Assembly (NCBI RefSeq): GCF_000014225.1
Contig: NC_008228.1
Span: forward strand, 496,001-560,000
DNA length: 64,000 bases
From: Paraglaciecola sp. T6c
GTDB lineage: Bacteria; Pseudomonadota; Gammaproteobacteria; Enterobacterales; Alteromonadaceae
Reading direction: 5' to 3'
Shown here: one piece after another, positions 1 to 8,786 of the stretch
Numbering within the stretch: the first letter of the stretch is position 1
How the letters are laid out: each line of letters opens with the position of its first letter
Notes under the pieces: model-generated
Databases searched by the model: none
What the model saw: only the letters and a program-made list of their open reading frames with translations
What the model was told of the DNA's origin: nothing
Program-made: the position numbers and the translations under genes

Positions 1-2
1 AT

Positions 3-1160
3 TATACGCCAGCATTGGCGACGGCTTATCTGTTTAATAAACAGCAAGGTAAAACACAGCAAGGTATTGAGGTTATTGAGAGCGCGCTGAACAAGGCGCC
101 TGACAATCAAGAGCTGAGTATGTTGTATGCCCGTGTATTGCTGCTTGAAAAGCAATATGACCAGGCACTGCAACAGTTCGTTAAATTTGATCAAAATGAA
201 TCTTTGCCACCTGCTTATTGGCAGGGGAAAGGCCAAGCGCTGATTCGTTCAGGTGATTTGCAGGGCGCACAGGATCATTATGACAAGTGGTTGAGCATTG
301 CCCCGAACGACAAACAAGCCGTCGTGGGCAAGTTACTCCTGCTGGACAACACGGGCAAATTTGCCGAAGGCGTCAAGTTAAGCGAAGGTTTCTTAGCGGT
401 GCGCAACGACACTCAAATGCAATTGCTTAACACGCATTTCTTATTGATGAATAAAGATATGGACGCAGGAAGGAAGGCCTACGAGGCAATACCGCAAGAG
501 CTAAAAAGTATGCCCATTGTAAAGGGCTTTCGAGCACGTTTACTGATTGTTGATGGTGATTTTGAGCAAGCCGAGCCAAATGCTCATGCTGCCTATGAAG
601 GTTTACCAAATGGCAGAAATCTAGTCTTGTGGGTGTTTACCCTTGAGCGATTAAATAAAAAAGAGCAAGCACTGAGTGCGATTAAAGCCCATTTAAACGT
701 ATCACCGAACGACGGTGCTGCTTTAATGATGTTGGCCGAAAGGCAAATTAATAGTGGTGATGACGAAGCTGTTGCTAGCTATCAAACCTTATTACAGAAA
801 AACCCTAACAACTTTGTTGCACTGAATAATTTAGCCTATTTGTATCTACAGCAAAATCAGCTAGACAAAGCCCTGGAATACGCTGAAAGCGCGGTAAAAC
901 AGCGCCCTGATAATGCTGCCGCAGTAGATACCTATGCCCAAGTGTTGGTGGCTAAGGAAGAATACCGAAAAGCAGTGAAACAATACGATGCGGTTGTGAA
1001 TGACAAAATGCGCAATGAAGAGATTTATCTCAATTACGTGGAAGCACTTTTCCTCGAGGGCAGCACGTTGCTAGGCAAACGCAAGCTGGAACAACGTGAA
1101 ATGAAAACTGAGGAAAATATTGCTCGCCAAGCTCAATTGAAAGCCAAATACGCCGATTAA
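3..1160 (+). CDS. TPR-repeat protein, C-terminal part (5' end outside window)
   Basis: The reading frame is already open at the left edge, so this is the last ~385 residues of a longer protein. It is built of tetratricopeptide-type helical hairpins; clear examples are the segments beginning LSMLYARVLLLEKQYDQALQ, PAYWQGKGQALIRSGDLQGA and FVALNNLAYLYLQQNQLDKA, the last followed by another unit with AAVDTYAQVLVAKEEYRKAV. TPR arrays bind other proteins. The long array and its bacterial style resemble the PEP-CTERM/exosortase-associated TPR lipoprotein PrsT, but the diagnostic N-terminus is off the window and no exosortase genes are visible, so that is only a possibility. It ends at a strong intrinsic terminator shared with the converging trxC. 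Confidence 0.8.
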   Translation, partial: YTPALATAYLFNKQQGKTQQGIEVIESALNKAPDNQELSMLYARVLLLEKQYDQALQQFVKFDQNESLPPAYWQGKGQALIRSGDLQGAQDHYDKWLSIAPNDKQAVVGKLLLLDNTGKFAEGVKLSEGFLAVRNDTQMQLLNTHFLLMNKDMDAGRKAYEAIPQELKSMPIVKGFRARLLIVDGDFEQAEPNAHAAYEGLPNGRNLVLWVFTLERLNKKEQALSAIKAHLNVSPNDGAALMMLAERQINSGDDEAVASYQTLLQKNPNNFVALNNLAYLYLQQNQLDKALEYAESAVKQRPDNAAAVDTYAQVLVAKEEYRKAVKQYDAVVNDKMRNEEIYLNYVEALFLEGSTLLGKRKLEQREMKTEENIARQAQLKAKYAD

Positions 1161-1187
1161 TCAACAACCTATAATCCGCTTTTACTA

Positions 1188-1227
1188 AAAAAAAAAGCCC
1201 GTAACGGAAACACGTCACGGGCTTTTT
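1188..1227. terminator. Bidirectional intrinsic terminator
   Basis: The stem AAAAAGCCCGT pairs with ACGGGCTTTTT across a loop of about 14 nt. An A-run on the left and a T-run on the right let it act on both strands. It lies between the converging TPR gene and trxC. Confidence 0.85.
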
Positions 1228-1257
1228 TATAGCGCTAAATGGCCAATGGTAAGCTGG

Positions 1258-1686
1258 CTAACATTTTTGTACGGCTTGCACTATCCACTGCTTTAATTGC
1301 GCTTCACCTAAAGCCCCTGAAATACGATCGATTTCTTTGCCTTGATGAAACAAAATCAACGTCGGAATACTACGGATACCGGCTTCACTACTGATCTGCT
1401 GAGCTTGCTCGGTATTTAACTGGGCGAATAATACGCTATCCGTTTGGTTGGCTAATTTGGCAAATACAGGAGCAAAGCTTTTGCACGGACCGCACCAACT
1501 GGCCCAAAAGTCGACCAGAACCGGCAAGTGGTTTCGCTCAATGTAGCGATAAAATTGATGCTGGGTGAGCTGGCACGGTTGATGGGTATGCAGCTTCTGC
1601 TGGCACTTACCACAATTAGCCTGGGTATGATCCTTGCTCTCAGGGACGTTGTTAATGGCATAACAATGGGGACATACGATATGCAT
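1258..1686 (-). CDS. trxC: Thioredoxin 2 (zinc-binding thioredoxin)
   Basis: Cytoplasmic protein-disulfide reductase. The 142 residues match TrxC length. An N-terminal zinc ribbon (Cys5-x2-Cys8 and Cys25-x2-Cys28) precedes a thioredoxin fold with the active site WCGPCK (Cys65/Cys68) and the cis-proline segment SIPT. Known TrxC proteins reduce protein disulfides and are often induced by oxidative stress (OxyR in E. coli); I see no OxyR site here. The ATG directly follows the stop codon of the upstream ion-channel gene, and its ribosome site AGGAGA lies inside that gene's last codons. The two are therefore almost certainly co-transcribed and translationally coupled. Confidence 0.93.
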   Translation of the reverse strand: MHIVCPHCYAINNVPESKDHTQANCGKCQQKLHTHQPCQLTQHQFYRYIERNHLPVLVDFWASWCGPCKSFAPVFAKLANQTDSVLFAQLNTEQAQQISSEAGIRSIPTLILFHQGKEIDRISGALGEAQLKQWIVQAVQKC

Positions 1687-2535
1687 TTATTCTTTCTCCT
1701 GTTTCATAGTATGTGGAGACAACTGCTTAACCTGAAGCTGTAAATCTTTGATATGCACCAGCAAATCACTAAGCGTCGGCTCTTCTTCTAAATCGTGCTC
1801 AGCAGCATCTTCTTTGGCCTTTTGTTTGCGCGCCAATTCATTCTCCTGCTCCATTACACTGACGACTATGCCAATAACCATATTCAAAAAAGCAAAGGCG
1901 GTGAAGAAAATAAAGGTCAGATAGAACACCCAACTCAATGGGTAAACTTCCATTGTTTCATACATGACATCGGTCCAATCTTCGAACGTCATGACTCTAA
2001 ACAAGGTCAATAATGAAATGGCGATATCCCCCCAAAGGTCTGGATTAATGCTCTCAAATAAGGTGCTACCTATCGCTGCATAGATATAAAAGATGATGAA
2101 CATCAGTAGCATAACGTAACCAAGTTGAGGCAAGGCTTTTACCAAAGAGACTAAAAGTATGCGTAACTCAGGGATGATAGAAATCATCCGCAATACCCTA
2201 AATACTCTGACCAGACGAGCGATAACGGCCAAATCAGCGTCTTCAGCGGGGATAAGGCTGACAATAACGATCAAGGTATCGAATATATTCCAGAAGTTCT
2301 TAAAGAAATCCCGCTTTCGCTCTTCAGCTAAAAACCGAATGGTAATTTCAGTTAAGAAGAACGCGCTGATAAACCAATCTAAAAACTGTGTCACGTGGTA
2401 CATGGTCACGGACATTTCATAGGTTTTCGCGCCCACTAACAGGGCGGAAAATATGATCACCGAAATCACAAAAATCTCGAACAGCTTGTTCGAACGAATA
2501 CGAATAAATTTGGCTTGTAGGGATAAAGCGTTCAT
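1687..2535 (-). CDS. Single-domain voltage-gated cation channel (NaVBac-like ion transporter)
   Basis: Six-transmembrane channel subunit of 282 residues expected to form a tetramer in the inner membrane. S1 is near FEIFVISVIIFSALLVG. The S4 voltage sensor has four arginines at every third position (ARLVRVFRVLR). S5 and a pore loop follow, with filter TFEDWTD, then S6 and a C-terminal charged coiled coil (MEQENELARKQKAKEDAAEH). The order fits bacterial sodium channels such as NaChBac/NavAb, but the filter carries extra acids (see findings), so the ion passed is uncertain. I chose the internal ATG at 2535 (MNALSLQAKF...) because the 47 residues obtained from the upstream ATG at 2676 look like non-coding translation; neither start has a strong ribosome site. 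Operon with trxC. Confidence 0.85.
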   Translation of the reverse strand: MNALSLQAKFIRIRSNKLFEIFVISVIIFSALLVGAKTYEMSVTMYHVTQFLDWFISAFFLTEITIRFLAEERKRDFFKNFWNIFDTLIVIVSLIPAEDADLAVIARLVRVFRVLRMISIIPELRILLVSLVKALPQLGYVMLLMFIIFYIYAAIGSTLFESINPDLWGDIAISLLTLFRVMTFEDWTDVMYETMEVYPLSWVFYLTFIFFTAFAFLNMVIGIVVSVMEQENELARKQKAKEDAAEHDLEEEPTLSDLLVHIKDLQLQVKQLSPHTMKQEKE

Positions 2536-2908
2536 GGACTCACGAAGTTTATAAAAAATCGTCGATAGAATATTGGATTCTGCTCTGCTGTCAATTGAGG
2601 ATTGGTATGTGAATGTGTATAAACCAGAGCGTAATGCATGAAGTGCAAACCAAACGTGATATTCTGATAAAAGCATCGAAAATAACTTTTTGTTAGATTA
2701 AATAACTAAAAATAATTCGAAATTCCAAATAAATGACAAGACATTATTCCGCGACGCGATAAATAAGCGAGGTCGCTGAACTCGTCTTGCACCTTGCAAA
2801 TTTCTAGCGCAGAAGCTTTGTCACGAGGGAGGCTTTTCAGTCAGAAATGAAGCTCAATATAAATACAGGATTGTTGCGCGAAGCAAACAAGACACGAGTA
2901 TCAGTAAT
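2536..2908. other. Intergenic region between divergent channel and bphO genes
   Basis: About 370 bases that must hold the promoters of the leftward channel-trxC unit and the rightward bphO-bphP unit. The part near 2690-2750 is AT-rich. I could not pick convincing -35/-10 pairs or a clear operator, and no further gene is supported. Confidence 0.5.
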
Positions 2909-3550
2909 ATGATGAATACCCAAGCGGAAGCTATATCCATAGGTCATCTTCTTAAAACTAGCACCCAGGGCCTGCACAGAGAAGTGGAAGGCAGATTGTC
3001 AAAAATTTTATTTCACCGTGATTTGAGTGCGCAGGTATATTTGCAGGTATTGATGGCCATGCAAGCGGCTTATGTCTCAATGGAGCGAGCACTGCTTACT
3101 TTCCCTGAGTCTAAAGCAGCCTATAAAAACCGCAGTAAGCAAGCATTTATCAACAACGATATCGCTTATATGAAACAGACGCTGTTGGATCTTGAGCATG
3201 ACATTCCAATGCGCGCCAGTAAGAAAGACGATTTAAGCCAAAATGTTAAACCGAACGTTGAATTGCACTCGACAGCTCAGGCGATGGGTATGATGTATGT
3301 TCTGGAAGGTGCAACCTTAGGCGGTGAACATATTCAGGCCCGATTAACTCGACACGATTGGTTAGATACTCATCACGGCGTAGCCTTTTTCAATAGCTAT
3401 CAAGAGCAACGAATGGTGCGCTGGGGCGAATTTTTAACTGTATTGCAGCAATACTACCTGCGGAATCCTGATGTTTGTGATGAAATCATGCAAGGCGCAG
3501 AATTAGCATTCGAATATATTCATGATTGTTTGGAGGGAATAAGCCTGTGA
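2909..3550 (+). CDS. bphO: Bacteriophytochrome-associated heme oxygenase
   Basis: Cleaves heme to biliverdin, the chromophore of the phytochrome encoded next door. The 213 residues fit BphO proteins. The probable proximal heme ligand is His23 in TQGLHREVEGRL, and the distal-helix glycine motif is YVLEGATLGGEH. The start has two consecutive ATG codons (2909 and 2912) without a recognisable ribosome site. Its TGA overlaps the GTG start of bphP (GTGA), a sign of coupled translation, so cofactor and apoprotein should be made together. Confidence 0.93.
   Translation: MMNTQAEAISIGHLLKTSTQGLHREVEGRLSKILFHRDLSAQVYLQVLMAMQAAYVSMERALLTFPESKAAYKNRSKQAFINNDIAYMKQTLLDLEHDIPMRASKKDDLSQNVKPNVELHSTAQAMGMMYVLEGATLGGEHIQARLTRHDWLDTHHGVAFFNSYQEQRMVRWGEFLTVLQQYYLRNPDVCDEIMQGAELAFEYIHDCLEGISL
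3532..3549 (+). promoter_or_regulatory. Ribosome binding site and GTG start that fix the bphP N-terminus
   Basis: GGAGGG (3532-3537) sits 9 nt before GTG at 3547. That GTG overlaps the bphO stop codon. This supports GTG 3547 over an in-frame TTG at 3526 and puts the chromophore cysteine at residue 12. Confidence 0.8.
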
Positions 3551-5946
3551 ATAAACCGTTTGATGTGACACTGGATAATTGTCATAAAGAGCCCATCCAT
3601 ATCCCAGGTTCGATTCAACCTCATGGCTATCTATTACTGTTTGAGCCAGAAACACTGATATTACAGTATTGCAGTGAAAACGTGGCGGACTTAATGCAAT
3701 GCTCGCTAGACGCGTTACTTGGGCAGTCATTGGATTCAATATTTGACCGCGAATTCGCCACAAAGGTAAAGGCGCTCGATTTCGATAAAGGCTTTCACGA
3801 GGTTAACCCACAGCAAACGACACCGATTGCCGCGCTCGCTCAAGCGCTGAACTCTAATACCACGGGGCCGGTGACTGACGCGCAAGCCGAGAGTATCAAA
3901 ACACAATCAACTTACAATGCCATACTGAGCTTACACGACGACCTATTGGCCATTGAATTAGAGCCCGCGTTATCTGCTAGTTCAAGTTCGTTTAATCCCG
4001 TTAAAAATTTAATTAATCTATCGCTTAATGACTTGGCCCAAAGCCAAGACTTAAATAACGTTTTTGCTTATTCAGTTAACGAAATTCGCAAAGTTACTGG
4101 GTTTGATCGCGTCATGTTGTATAAGTTTGATGCGGACTATAACGGTGAAGTTGTTGCTGAGGCTAAAAAGCCTGAGTTGAACTCCTTTTTAAAACAGCAC
4201 TTTCCTGAGTCAGATATACCAAAGCAGGCGAGGGAGCTGTACGTTAAAAACCCCATTAGACTGCTTGCTGATGTTAACGCCAAGCAGTCTATGTTGTACC
4301 CAAATGATCGGCCTGTTGACTTGAGTAAGGTGACGCTGCGCAGTGTGTCACCTATTCATTGTCAGTATTTACGTAACATGGGGGTGAATGCCTCTATGTC
4401 GATCAGCATAGTGGTGTCGGGCAAGTTGTGGGGGCTAATTGCATGTCATCACTATCGCTCTCATGTAGTGCCGTTTGAAACGCGTGAAGTGGCTTTATAC
4501 ATGGGGTTGATGTTGTCTTATTTGATTTCATTAAAAGTACAAGCTGATGCTGAGCACCGTGATTCGGCGGTGTTATCGTTAAATGCGTCGATCACCGCAA
4601 AAATGGCTGAGCGTATTTTCTTTACAGATGGTTTGCGTGAAGAAACAGACAATCTGATGCGTATGATGAACGCATCAGGCGTGGCCTGGCGACTAGAAGA
4701 AGACATAGAATGCTTTGGCAAAACCCCCAGCCCTGATCGCATAGAAGCGCTTTTTAACTGGGCGACATCAACCAAGTTAGTCACAGATACGATTTACCAT
4801 ACAAAGACCTTAGGTAAAGATAACCCTGACTTTATGGATATCAGTGACGTTGCCAGTGGCGTATTCATCTTGTCTGTCTCCTCTGTTAGTAACTTATTCT
4901 TGATATGGTTTAGGCAAGAGGTTGAACAAACCAAAGATTGGGGAGGGAAACCTGAAAAAACGATCGAGTTTTTAGATGATGGCAGCCATAGGCTGATGCC
5001 GCGAAGTTCTTTTCGTTTATGGCGTGAAAATGTCAAAAACCAATCGTTAGCCTGGGAAGCGGTAGAGTTATCCAGCGCTTTGAAATTCCGAGACACGATA
5101 GTGAACTATGTGTTGTCAAAATCGGAGCGTCTTGAGTTACTAAACGAAGCGTTAGAGCACAAAGTAGCTGTGCGTACCGACGAACTAAAAAAAGAAATTG
5201 CTAATAAAGAAAAAATGCAAGATGAGTTAGTGGAAGCCTTAGCCGCCTCTGAAGAATCTAACCGTGAGCTAGAGCGTTTTGCATTTGTTGCCTCACACGA
5301 CCTTCAAGAGCCGCTTCGTAAAATTCAGTCGTTTGGTGGGCGTATTCAGCAAACAGAGGCCACGTTAAGCGATAGAGGCCATGATTATCTAACCAAGATG
5401 ATGAACTCAGCAGAAAGAATGCAGGCGCTGATTAAAGGCGTGCTGAGCTTTTCACGTATCCACAGATCTAATGACGAGTTTGTTCCTTTGAATTTTGATG
5501 ACATTATTGAAGATGTGATCATGGATTTAGAAGTGTTGGTGACAGAGCAAAAGGCAGCTTTCTCAATCGATCATATTGGCACAGTGTACGGAGATAAAAA
5601 CCAGCTTCGCCGTGTGGCGCAAAATATCATTCAGAACGCCCTAAAATTCACTAAAGAGGACGTCCCTCCGCACATTGTTATTGCCCTTAACGATAAAGAC
5701 GAAGACTTTGTCACCATTGAATTTAAAGACAATGGCGTTGGATTTGCAAAAACGCATGAGCAAAAAATATTTGGTTTGTTTGAGCGTTTACACTCAAAAG
5801 CTGAGTATTCAGGGACTGGTCTAGGCTTAGCGATATGCAAAAAAATTATTAATCGACATCAGGGGAAAATTTGGGCTGAGTCTCAATTTGGTCAAGGCGC
5901 GTCATTTTTTATTACGTTGCCAATAAGATCAGAAGCAGTAGAATAA
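3547..5946 (+). CDS. bphP: Bacteriophytochrome sensor histidine kinase
   Basis: Red/far-red light sensor kinase of 799 residues with the canonical order PAS, GAF, PHY, HisKA, HATPase_c. The biliverdin-attaching cysteine is Cys12, just before EPIHIPGSIQPHG. The GAF pocket shows SDIPKQARELY (the PASDIP region) and the PHY tongue shows PRSSF. After a coiled linker comes the phospho-acceptor His584 in VASHDLQEPLR, then ATP-lid motifs NIIQNALKF, DNGVGF and GTGLGLAI. It has no fused receiver, so phosphate should pass to a separate protein; the Rcp1-type regulator at 6155 is the obvious partner. It is soluble, with no membrane segment. Confidence 0.95.
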   Translation: MNKPFDVTLDNCHKEPIHIPGSIQPHGYLLLFEPETLILQYCSENVADLMQCSLDALLGQSLDSIFDREFATKVKALDFDKGFHEVNPQQTTPIAALAQALNSNTTGPVTDAQAESIKTQSTYNAILSLHDDLLAIELEPALSASSSSFNPVKNLINLSLNDLAQSQDLNNVFAYSVNEIRKVTGFDRVMLYKFDADYNGEVVAEAKKPELNSFLKQHFPESDIPKQARELYVKNPIRLLADVNAKQSMLYPNDRPVDLSKVTLRSVSPIHCQYLRNMGVNASMSISIVVSGKLWGLIACHHYRSHVVPFETREVALYMGLMLSYLISLKVQADAEHRDSAVLSLNASITAKMAERIFFTDGLREETDNLMRMMNASGVAWRLEEDIECFGKTPSPDRIEALFNWATSTKLVTDTIYHTKTLGKDNPDFMDISDVASGVFILSVSSVSNLFLIWFRQEVEQTKDWGGKPEKTIEFLDDGSHRLMPRSSFRLWRENVKNQSLAWEAVELSSALKFRDTIVNYVLSKSERLELLNEALEHKVAVRTDELKKEIANKEKMQDELVEALAASEESNRELERFAFVASHDLQEPLRKIQSFGGRIQQTEATLSDRGHDYLTKMMNSAERMQALIKGVLSFSRIHRSNDEFVPLNFDDIIEDVIMDLEVLVTEQKAAFSIDHIGTVYGDKNQLRRVAQNIIQNALKFTKEDVPPHIVIALNDKDEDFVTIEFKDNGVGFAKTHEQKIFGLFERLHSKAEYSGTGLGLAICKKIINRHQGKIWAESQFGQGASFFITLPIRSEAVE

Positions 5947-6154
5947 TATTACGCTTTTAACTTATCTTAGACTAACCGGCTGTGATATTATTAGCCGTTA
6001 GTTTTTTTACGTGGTTTCAGGCATAGCAAGCGATTTATCATGCTTAAACTTGGGTCATAGGTACGATGCTTTTGCATTATAAATATTAGAATTACACGGA
6101 CGGTCACTCAGGTTGAACCGTTACCATTCTAAAGTACAGAAGGTTGTGTTTAGT

Positions 6155-6607
6155 GTGAATAAAGATTCTGGTGTGATATCTAAAAAGCTCAGGGCAGTGA
6201 ATTATATTCTGGTCGCGGATGACGACTTGGACGATCAAGAGTTGATTCAAGATGCATTAGCTGACAACGCAATAGGGACAGACAAACTGCGCTTCGTGAA
6301 TGACGGAGAGGAGCTGACACGCTTTTTAGCCGATGCGAAAACGTTGCCTAGTATCATTCTATTAGATTTAAATATGCCGCGAAAATCGGGCCGGGAAGCA
6401 TTAGACGATATTAAGCAAAATCCGTCTTTTAAGCATATCCCTGTGGTGATGTTTACCACCTCTGACTCTGACATCGATATTAAAGAATGTCATATGCTGG
6501 GGTGTAATGCATATTTAACGAAACCTAATAATTACTTAGATTTAGTGGGCTCGATGAAAGACTTAGTTAGCTTTTGGTTCTTTCAAGCGCAAATACTGCA
6601 CGATTAA
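6155..6607 (+). CDS. Rcp1-type response regulator, partner of the phytochrome
   Basis: Single receiver domain of 150 residues. The acidic pocket is VADDDLDD, the phospho-acceptor is Asp71 in ILLDLNMP, then the FTTSDSD switch region and the conserved lysine in LTKP. The sequence style (long loop, LLDLNMPRKSGREAL) is that of the Rcp1 group that works with cyanobacterial and bacterial phytochromes. It has no output domain, so it acts by protein contact. GTG at 6155 is preferred because AGAAGG lies about 11 nt upstream; TTG at 6113 would add 14 residues. It lies 208 bases after bphP on the same strand. Confidence 0.85.
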   Translation: MNKDSGVISKKLRAVNYILVADDDLDDQELIQDALADNAIGTDKLRFVNDGEELTRFLADAKTLPSIILLDLNMPRKSGREALDDIKQNPSFKHIPVVMFTTSDSDIDIKECHMLGCNAYLTKPNNYLDLVGSMKDLVSFWFFQAQILHD

Positions 6608-6923
6608 ATCCATGTTACATATGCCTGGTGCACGCGCTCAGGCATATTCTATTGCTGTTCAACACGTTACTTTTCTTTGGTCTACTTCTTCCGTTCTTTT
6701 AATAGCCAACTTTTTATCTTAGCCCTGTAGTTAGTTACCGTGAGGCAACTGGCATCAGTTACTACGAACCATCCGTCACTAATCATCTTCACCGATAGCA
6801 CGTCATCTTTAACTCGTTATCTATAACGAGTGCTGAGCTAAATGTATCACTACGATAAAGCATGAGGCTAAAACTTCTCTGCTAGCATCTTTATATTCAA
6901 TTTCAGCCTTAAGGTTGGCAGTG
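6608..6923. other. Intergenic region before the alcohol dehydrogenase gene
   Basis: About 315 bases without a supported gene. It holds a hairpin ATATGCCTG/CAGGCATAT at 6619-6647, shortly after the response regulator. This is possibly a weak terminator, as no strong T-run follows. A perfect inverted repeat lies at 6812-6831 and is listed separately. Confidence 0.5.
6812..6831. promoter_or_regulatory. Perfect 9+2+9 inverted repeat, possible operator
   Basis: ACTCGTTAT-CT-ATAACGAGT is a perfect palindrome with a 2-nt centre, 92 bases before the alcohol dehydrogenase ATG. It lacks a T-run and is short for a terminator. The size fits a site for a dimeric repressor, which is an inference only. Confidence 0.4.
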
Positions 6924-8084
6924 ATGCATACAAACAATGACTTTGAGTTCAAAACCGTAGGCGATATCCGTTTTGGGGTGAATGCGGCTTTGTCTTTACC
7001 TGCACTGTTGATATCCCGCTTTGATGCAAAATCGATTCTCGTCATTACTGATAAAGGTTTATTAAACGCAGGTGTGCTTGATCCTGTTTTCGCTGAACTG
7101 GATGTGGCTGGCATAACATTCTCAGTGTTTGATGGCGTGCAGGCTGACCCACCAGAAGCCATTATTTTGGCGGCAGCTGAACAAGCGAAAAAAGCCGAAG
7201 TGGTGATTGGTATTGGCGGCGGCAGCTCTATGGACAGCGCTAAACTCGCTGCTGTGTTGGCTATGGAGCAACAAAACCTTGCCGACATGTACGGAGTCGA
7301 TTTAGTCACGTCTCAGCGTAAACCATTGGTATTGATACCTACTACCGCAGGAACAGGCTCAGAAGTTACCCCTATCTCAATTGTCACCACGGGTGAATCA
7401 ACCAAGGCTGGTGTGGTATCACCGGTTTTATACCCCGATGTGGCGTTGCTTGACCCTTGTCTAACGGTGGGGTTACCAGCACATATCACGGCAGAAACGG
7501 GCGTCGACGCTATGGTGCACGCCATTGAAGCTTTCACCAGCAAACATAAGAAAAACCCGTTATCAGATAATCTCGCGATAAAAGCATTGCAATTGTTGTC
7601 GACCCATCTTCCTCGTTGCTATGTAAACGGTAAAGACTTAGATCACAGAGGCGCTACGCTATTGGGCGCCATGCTCGCAGGGCAGGCATTCGCTAACTCC
7701 CCAGTGGCGGCCGTGCACGCGTTGGCCTATCCATTAGGCGGTATTTATCATATGGCTCACGGTTTAACGAATGCACTTATGCTGCCTCACGTGATGCGTT
7801 TCAACTTGGCACACGCAGAGCAAGAATATGCCCAGTTAGGTGTAGTCGTTAACCCTCAATTAGCTGGGCTTAGCGTGAGGGAGCAAGCACTGGGTTTTAT
7901 TGAATATATGCAGCAGTTTTGTCACGACCTTGGCATCACCAAGCGACTAAGAGATTACGGTATTGAGCAAGCTGCGCTAACGGATTTAGCCAACGCGGCC
8001 ATGCTGCAAACGCGATTGTTAACCAATAATCCGCGAACGGTTACGTTTGATGATGCTCTCGCGTTATATCAAGAGGCGTGGTGA
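6924..8084 (+). CDS. Iron-dependent (group III) alcohol dehydrogenase
   Basis: NAD(P)-dependent dehydrogenase of 386 residues, the usual family length. The dinucleotide site shows GIGGGSSMDSAK and PTTAGTGSE. Metal ligands lie in GVDAMVHAIEAF (Asp and His) and in the histidine-rich segment AVHALAYPLGGIYHMAHG. The family reduces aldehydes or oxidises short alcohols; the substrate cannot be read from sequence. ATG 6924 is chosen because AAGG lies 9 nt upstream; GTG 6921 and TTG 6915 are poorer. It stands alone, with the palindrome at 6812 upstream. Confidence 0.9.
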   Translation: MHTNNDFEFKTVGDIRFGVNAALSLPALLISRFDAKSILVITDKGLLNAGVLDPVFAELDVAGITFSVFDGVQADPPEAIILAAAEQAKKAEVVIGIGGGSSMDSAKLAAVLAMEQQNLADMYGVDLVTSQRKPLVLIPTTAGTGSEVTPISIVTTGESTKAGVVSPVLYPDVALLDPCLTVGLPAHITAETGVDAMVHAIEAFTSKHKKNPLSDNLAIKALQLLSTHLPRCYVNGKDLDHRGATLLGAMLAGQAFANSPVAAVHALAYPLGGIYHMAHGLTNALMLPHVMRFNLAHAEQEYAQLGVVVNPQLAGLSVREQALGFIEYMQQFCHDLGITKRLRDYGIEQAALTDLANAAMLQTRLLTNNPRTVTFDDALALYQEAW

Positions 8085-8222
8085 GAATAATTCAGAGTAA
8101 GCGATAGCCTATAATTTTGACGCTAGGTACTGCAGTAAATACGTCAATAAGTGGCTTAATAAGCACAGTGCAAATGGCCGTCGCGTTAAGTGGTATCAAC
8201 AACAAAAAATGGAGTCATACTG

Positions 8223-8690
8223 ATGACAACGTCGACGACAGATAAAAAATCCCCCCCTACGCGTAGCGACTTTCGATACTTCGACACAATTGACACTCGT
8301 TGGTCGGACAATGATGTGTACGGTCATGTGAATAATGTCGCTTATTACAGTTTCTTCGACACTGTGGTAAATCGCTTACTGATCGATAACGGATGGCTAC
8401 ATCTTGATGGCCAAGGTCCGATTGGTTTGGTCGTTGAAACCCGCTGCCAATATTATGCGTCGGTAAGCTACCCAGCTGTGCTAGATATCGGCTTAACGGT
8501 GTTGAAACTAGGTAACAGCTCGGTGGTGTATCAATTAGCGGTATTTTCAGAGGGCAGTGAGCAGGCGAGTGCCGTTGGGCAATTTGTGCATGTTTACGTG
8601 GACCGTCCGTCACATATGCCTACGCCTTTACCTACGGACTTGCGCGCTGGGCTAAGTCATTATTTAGTGGGTGGTGACGAGCCGGAATAA
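8223..8690 (+). CDS. 4-hydroxybenzoyl-CoA thioesterase family acyl-CoA thioesterase
   Basis: Hot-dog fold thioesterase of 155 residues, probably hydrolysing an acyl-CoA in the cytoplasm. The family signature is RWSDNDVYGHVNNVAYYSFF, holding the catalytic Asp and the start of the hot-dog helix. ATG 8223 follows GGAG at 8211 with 8 nt spacing; an in-frame upstream TTG at 8190 is rejected. It converges on the HMG-CoA reductase gene. The natural substrate is unknown. Confidence 0.85.
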   Translation: MTTSTTDKKSPPTRSDFRYFDTIDTRWSDNDVYGHVNNVAYYSFFDTVVNRLLIDNGWLHLDGQGPIGLVVETRCQYYASVSYPAVLDIGLTVLKLGNSSVVYQLAVFSEGSEQASAVGQFVHVYVDRPSHMPTPLPTDLRAGLSHYLVGGDEPE

Positions 8691-8786
8691 ACGGCTTCGC
8701 TGGCGCTCGCCGGTCGGGGATTAGTAAAGAGCCATCAAAGCGCTATGTACGCGCTTTAAATGAACTTACTGTCTATACCCGCTAAC

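Noticed and set aside
2536-2676. N-terminal extension of the ion channel by 47 residues
   Set aside because: The extra residues do not look like a protein N-terminus and lack a ribosome site; the shorter start gives the expected channel beginning.
6612-6719. Short reading frame of about 35 codons after the response regulator
   Set aside because: It overlaps a hairpin, has no ribosome site and resembles nothing.
8737-8757. Hairpin AAAGCGC/GCGCTTT between thioesterase and HMG-CoA reductase
   Set aside because: It could end one of the converging genes, but there is no real T-run on either side; too weak to call a terminator.
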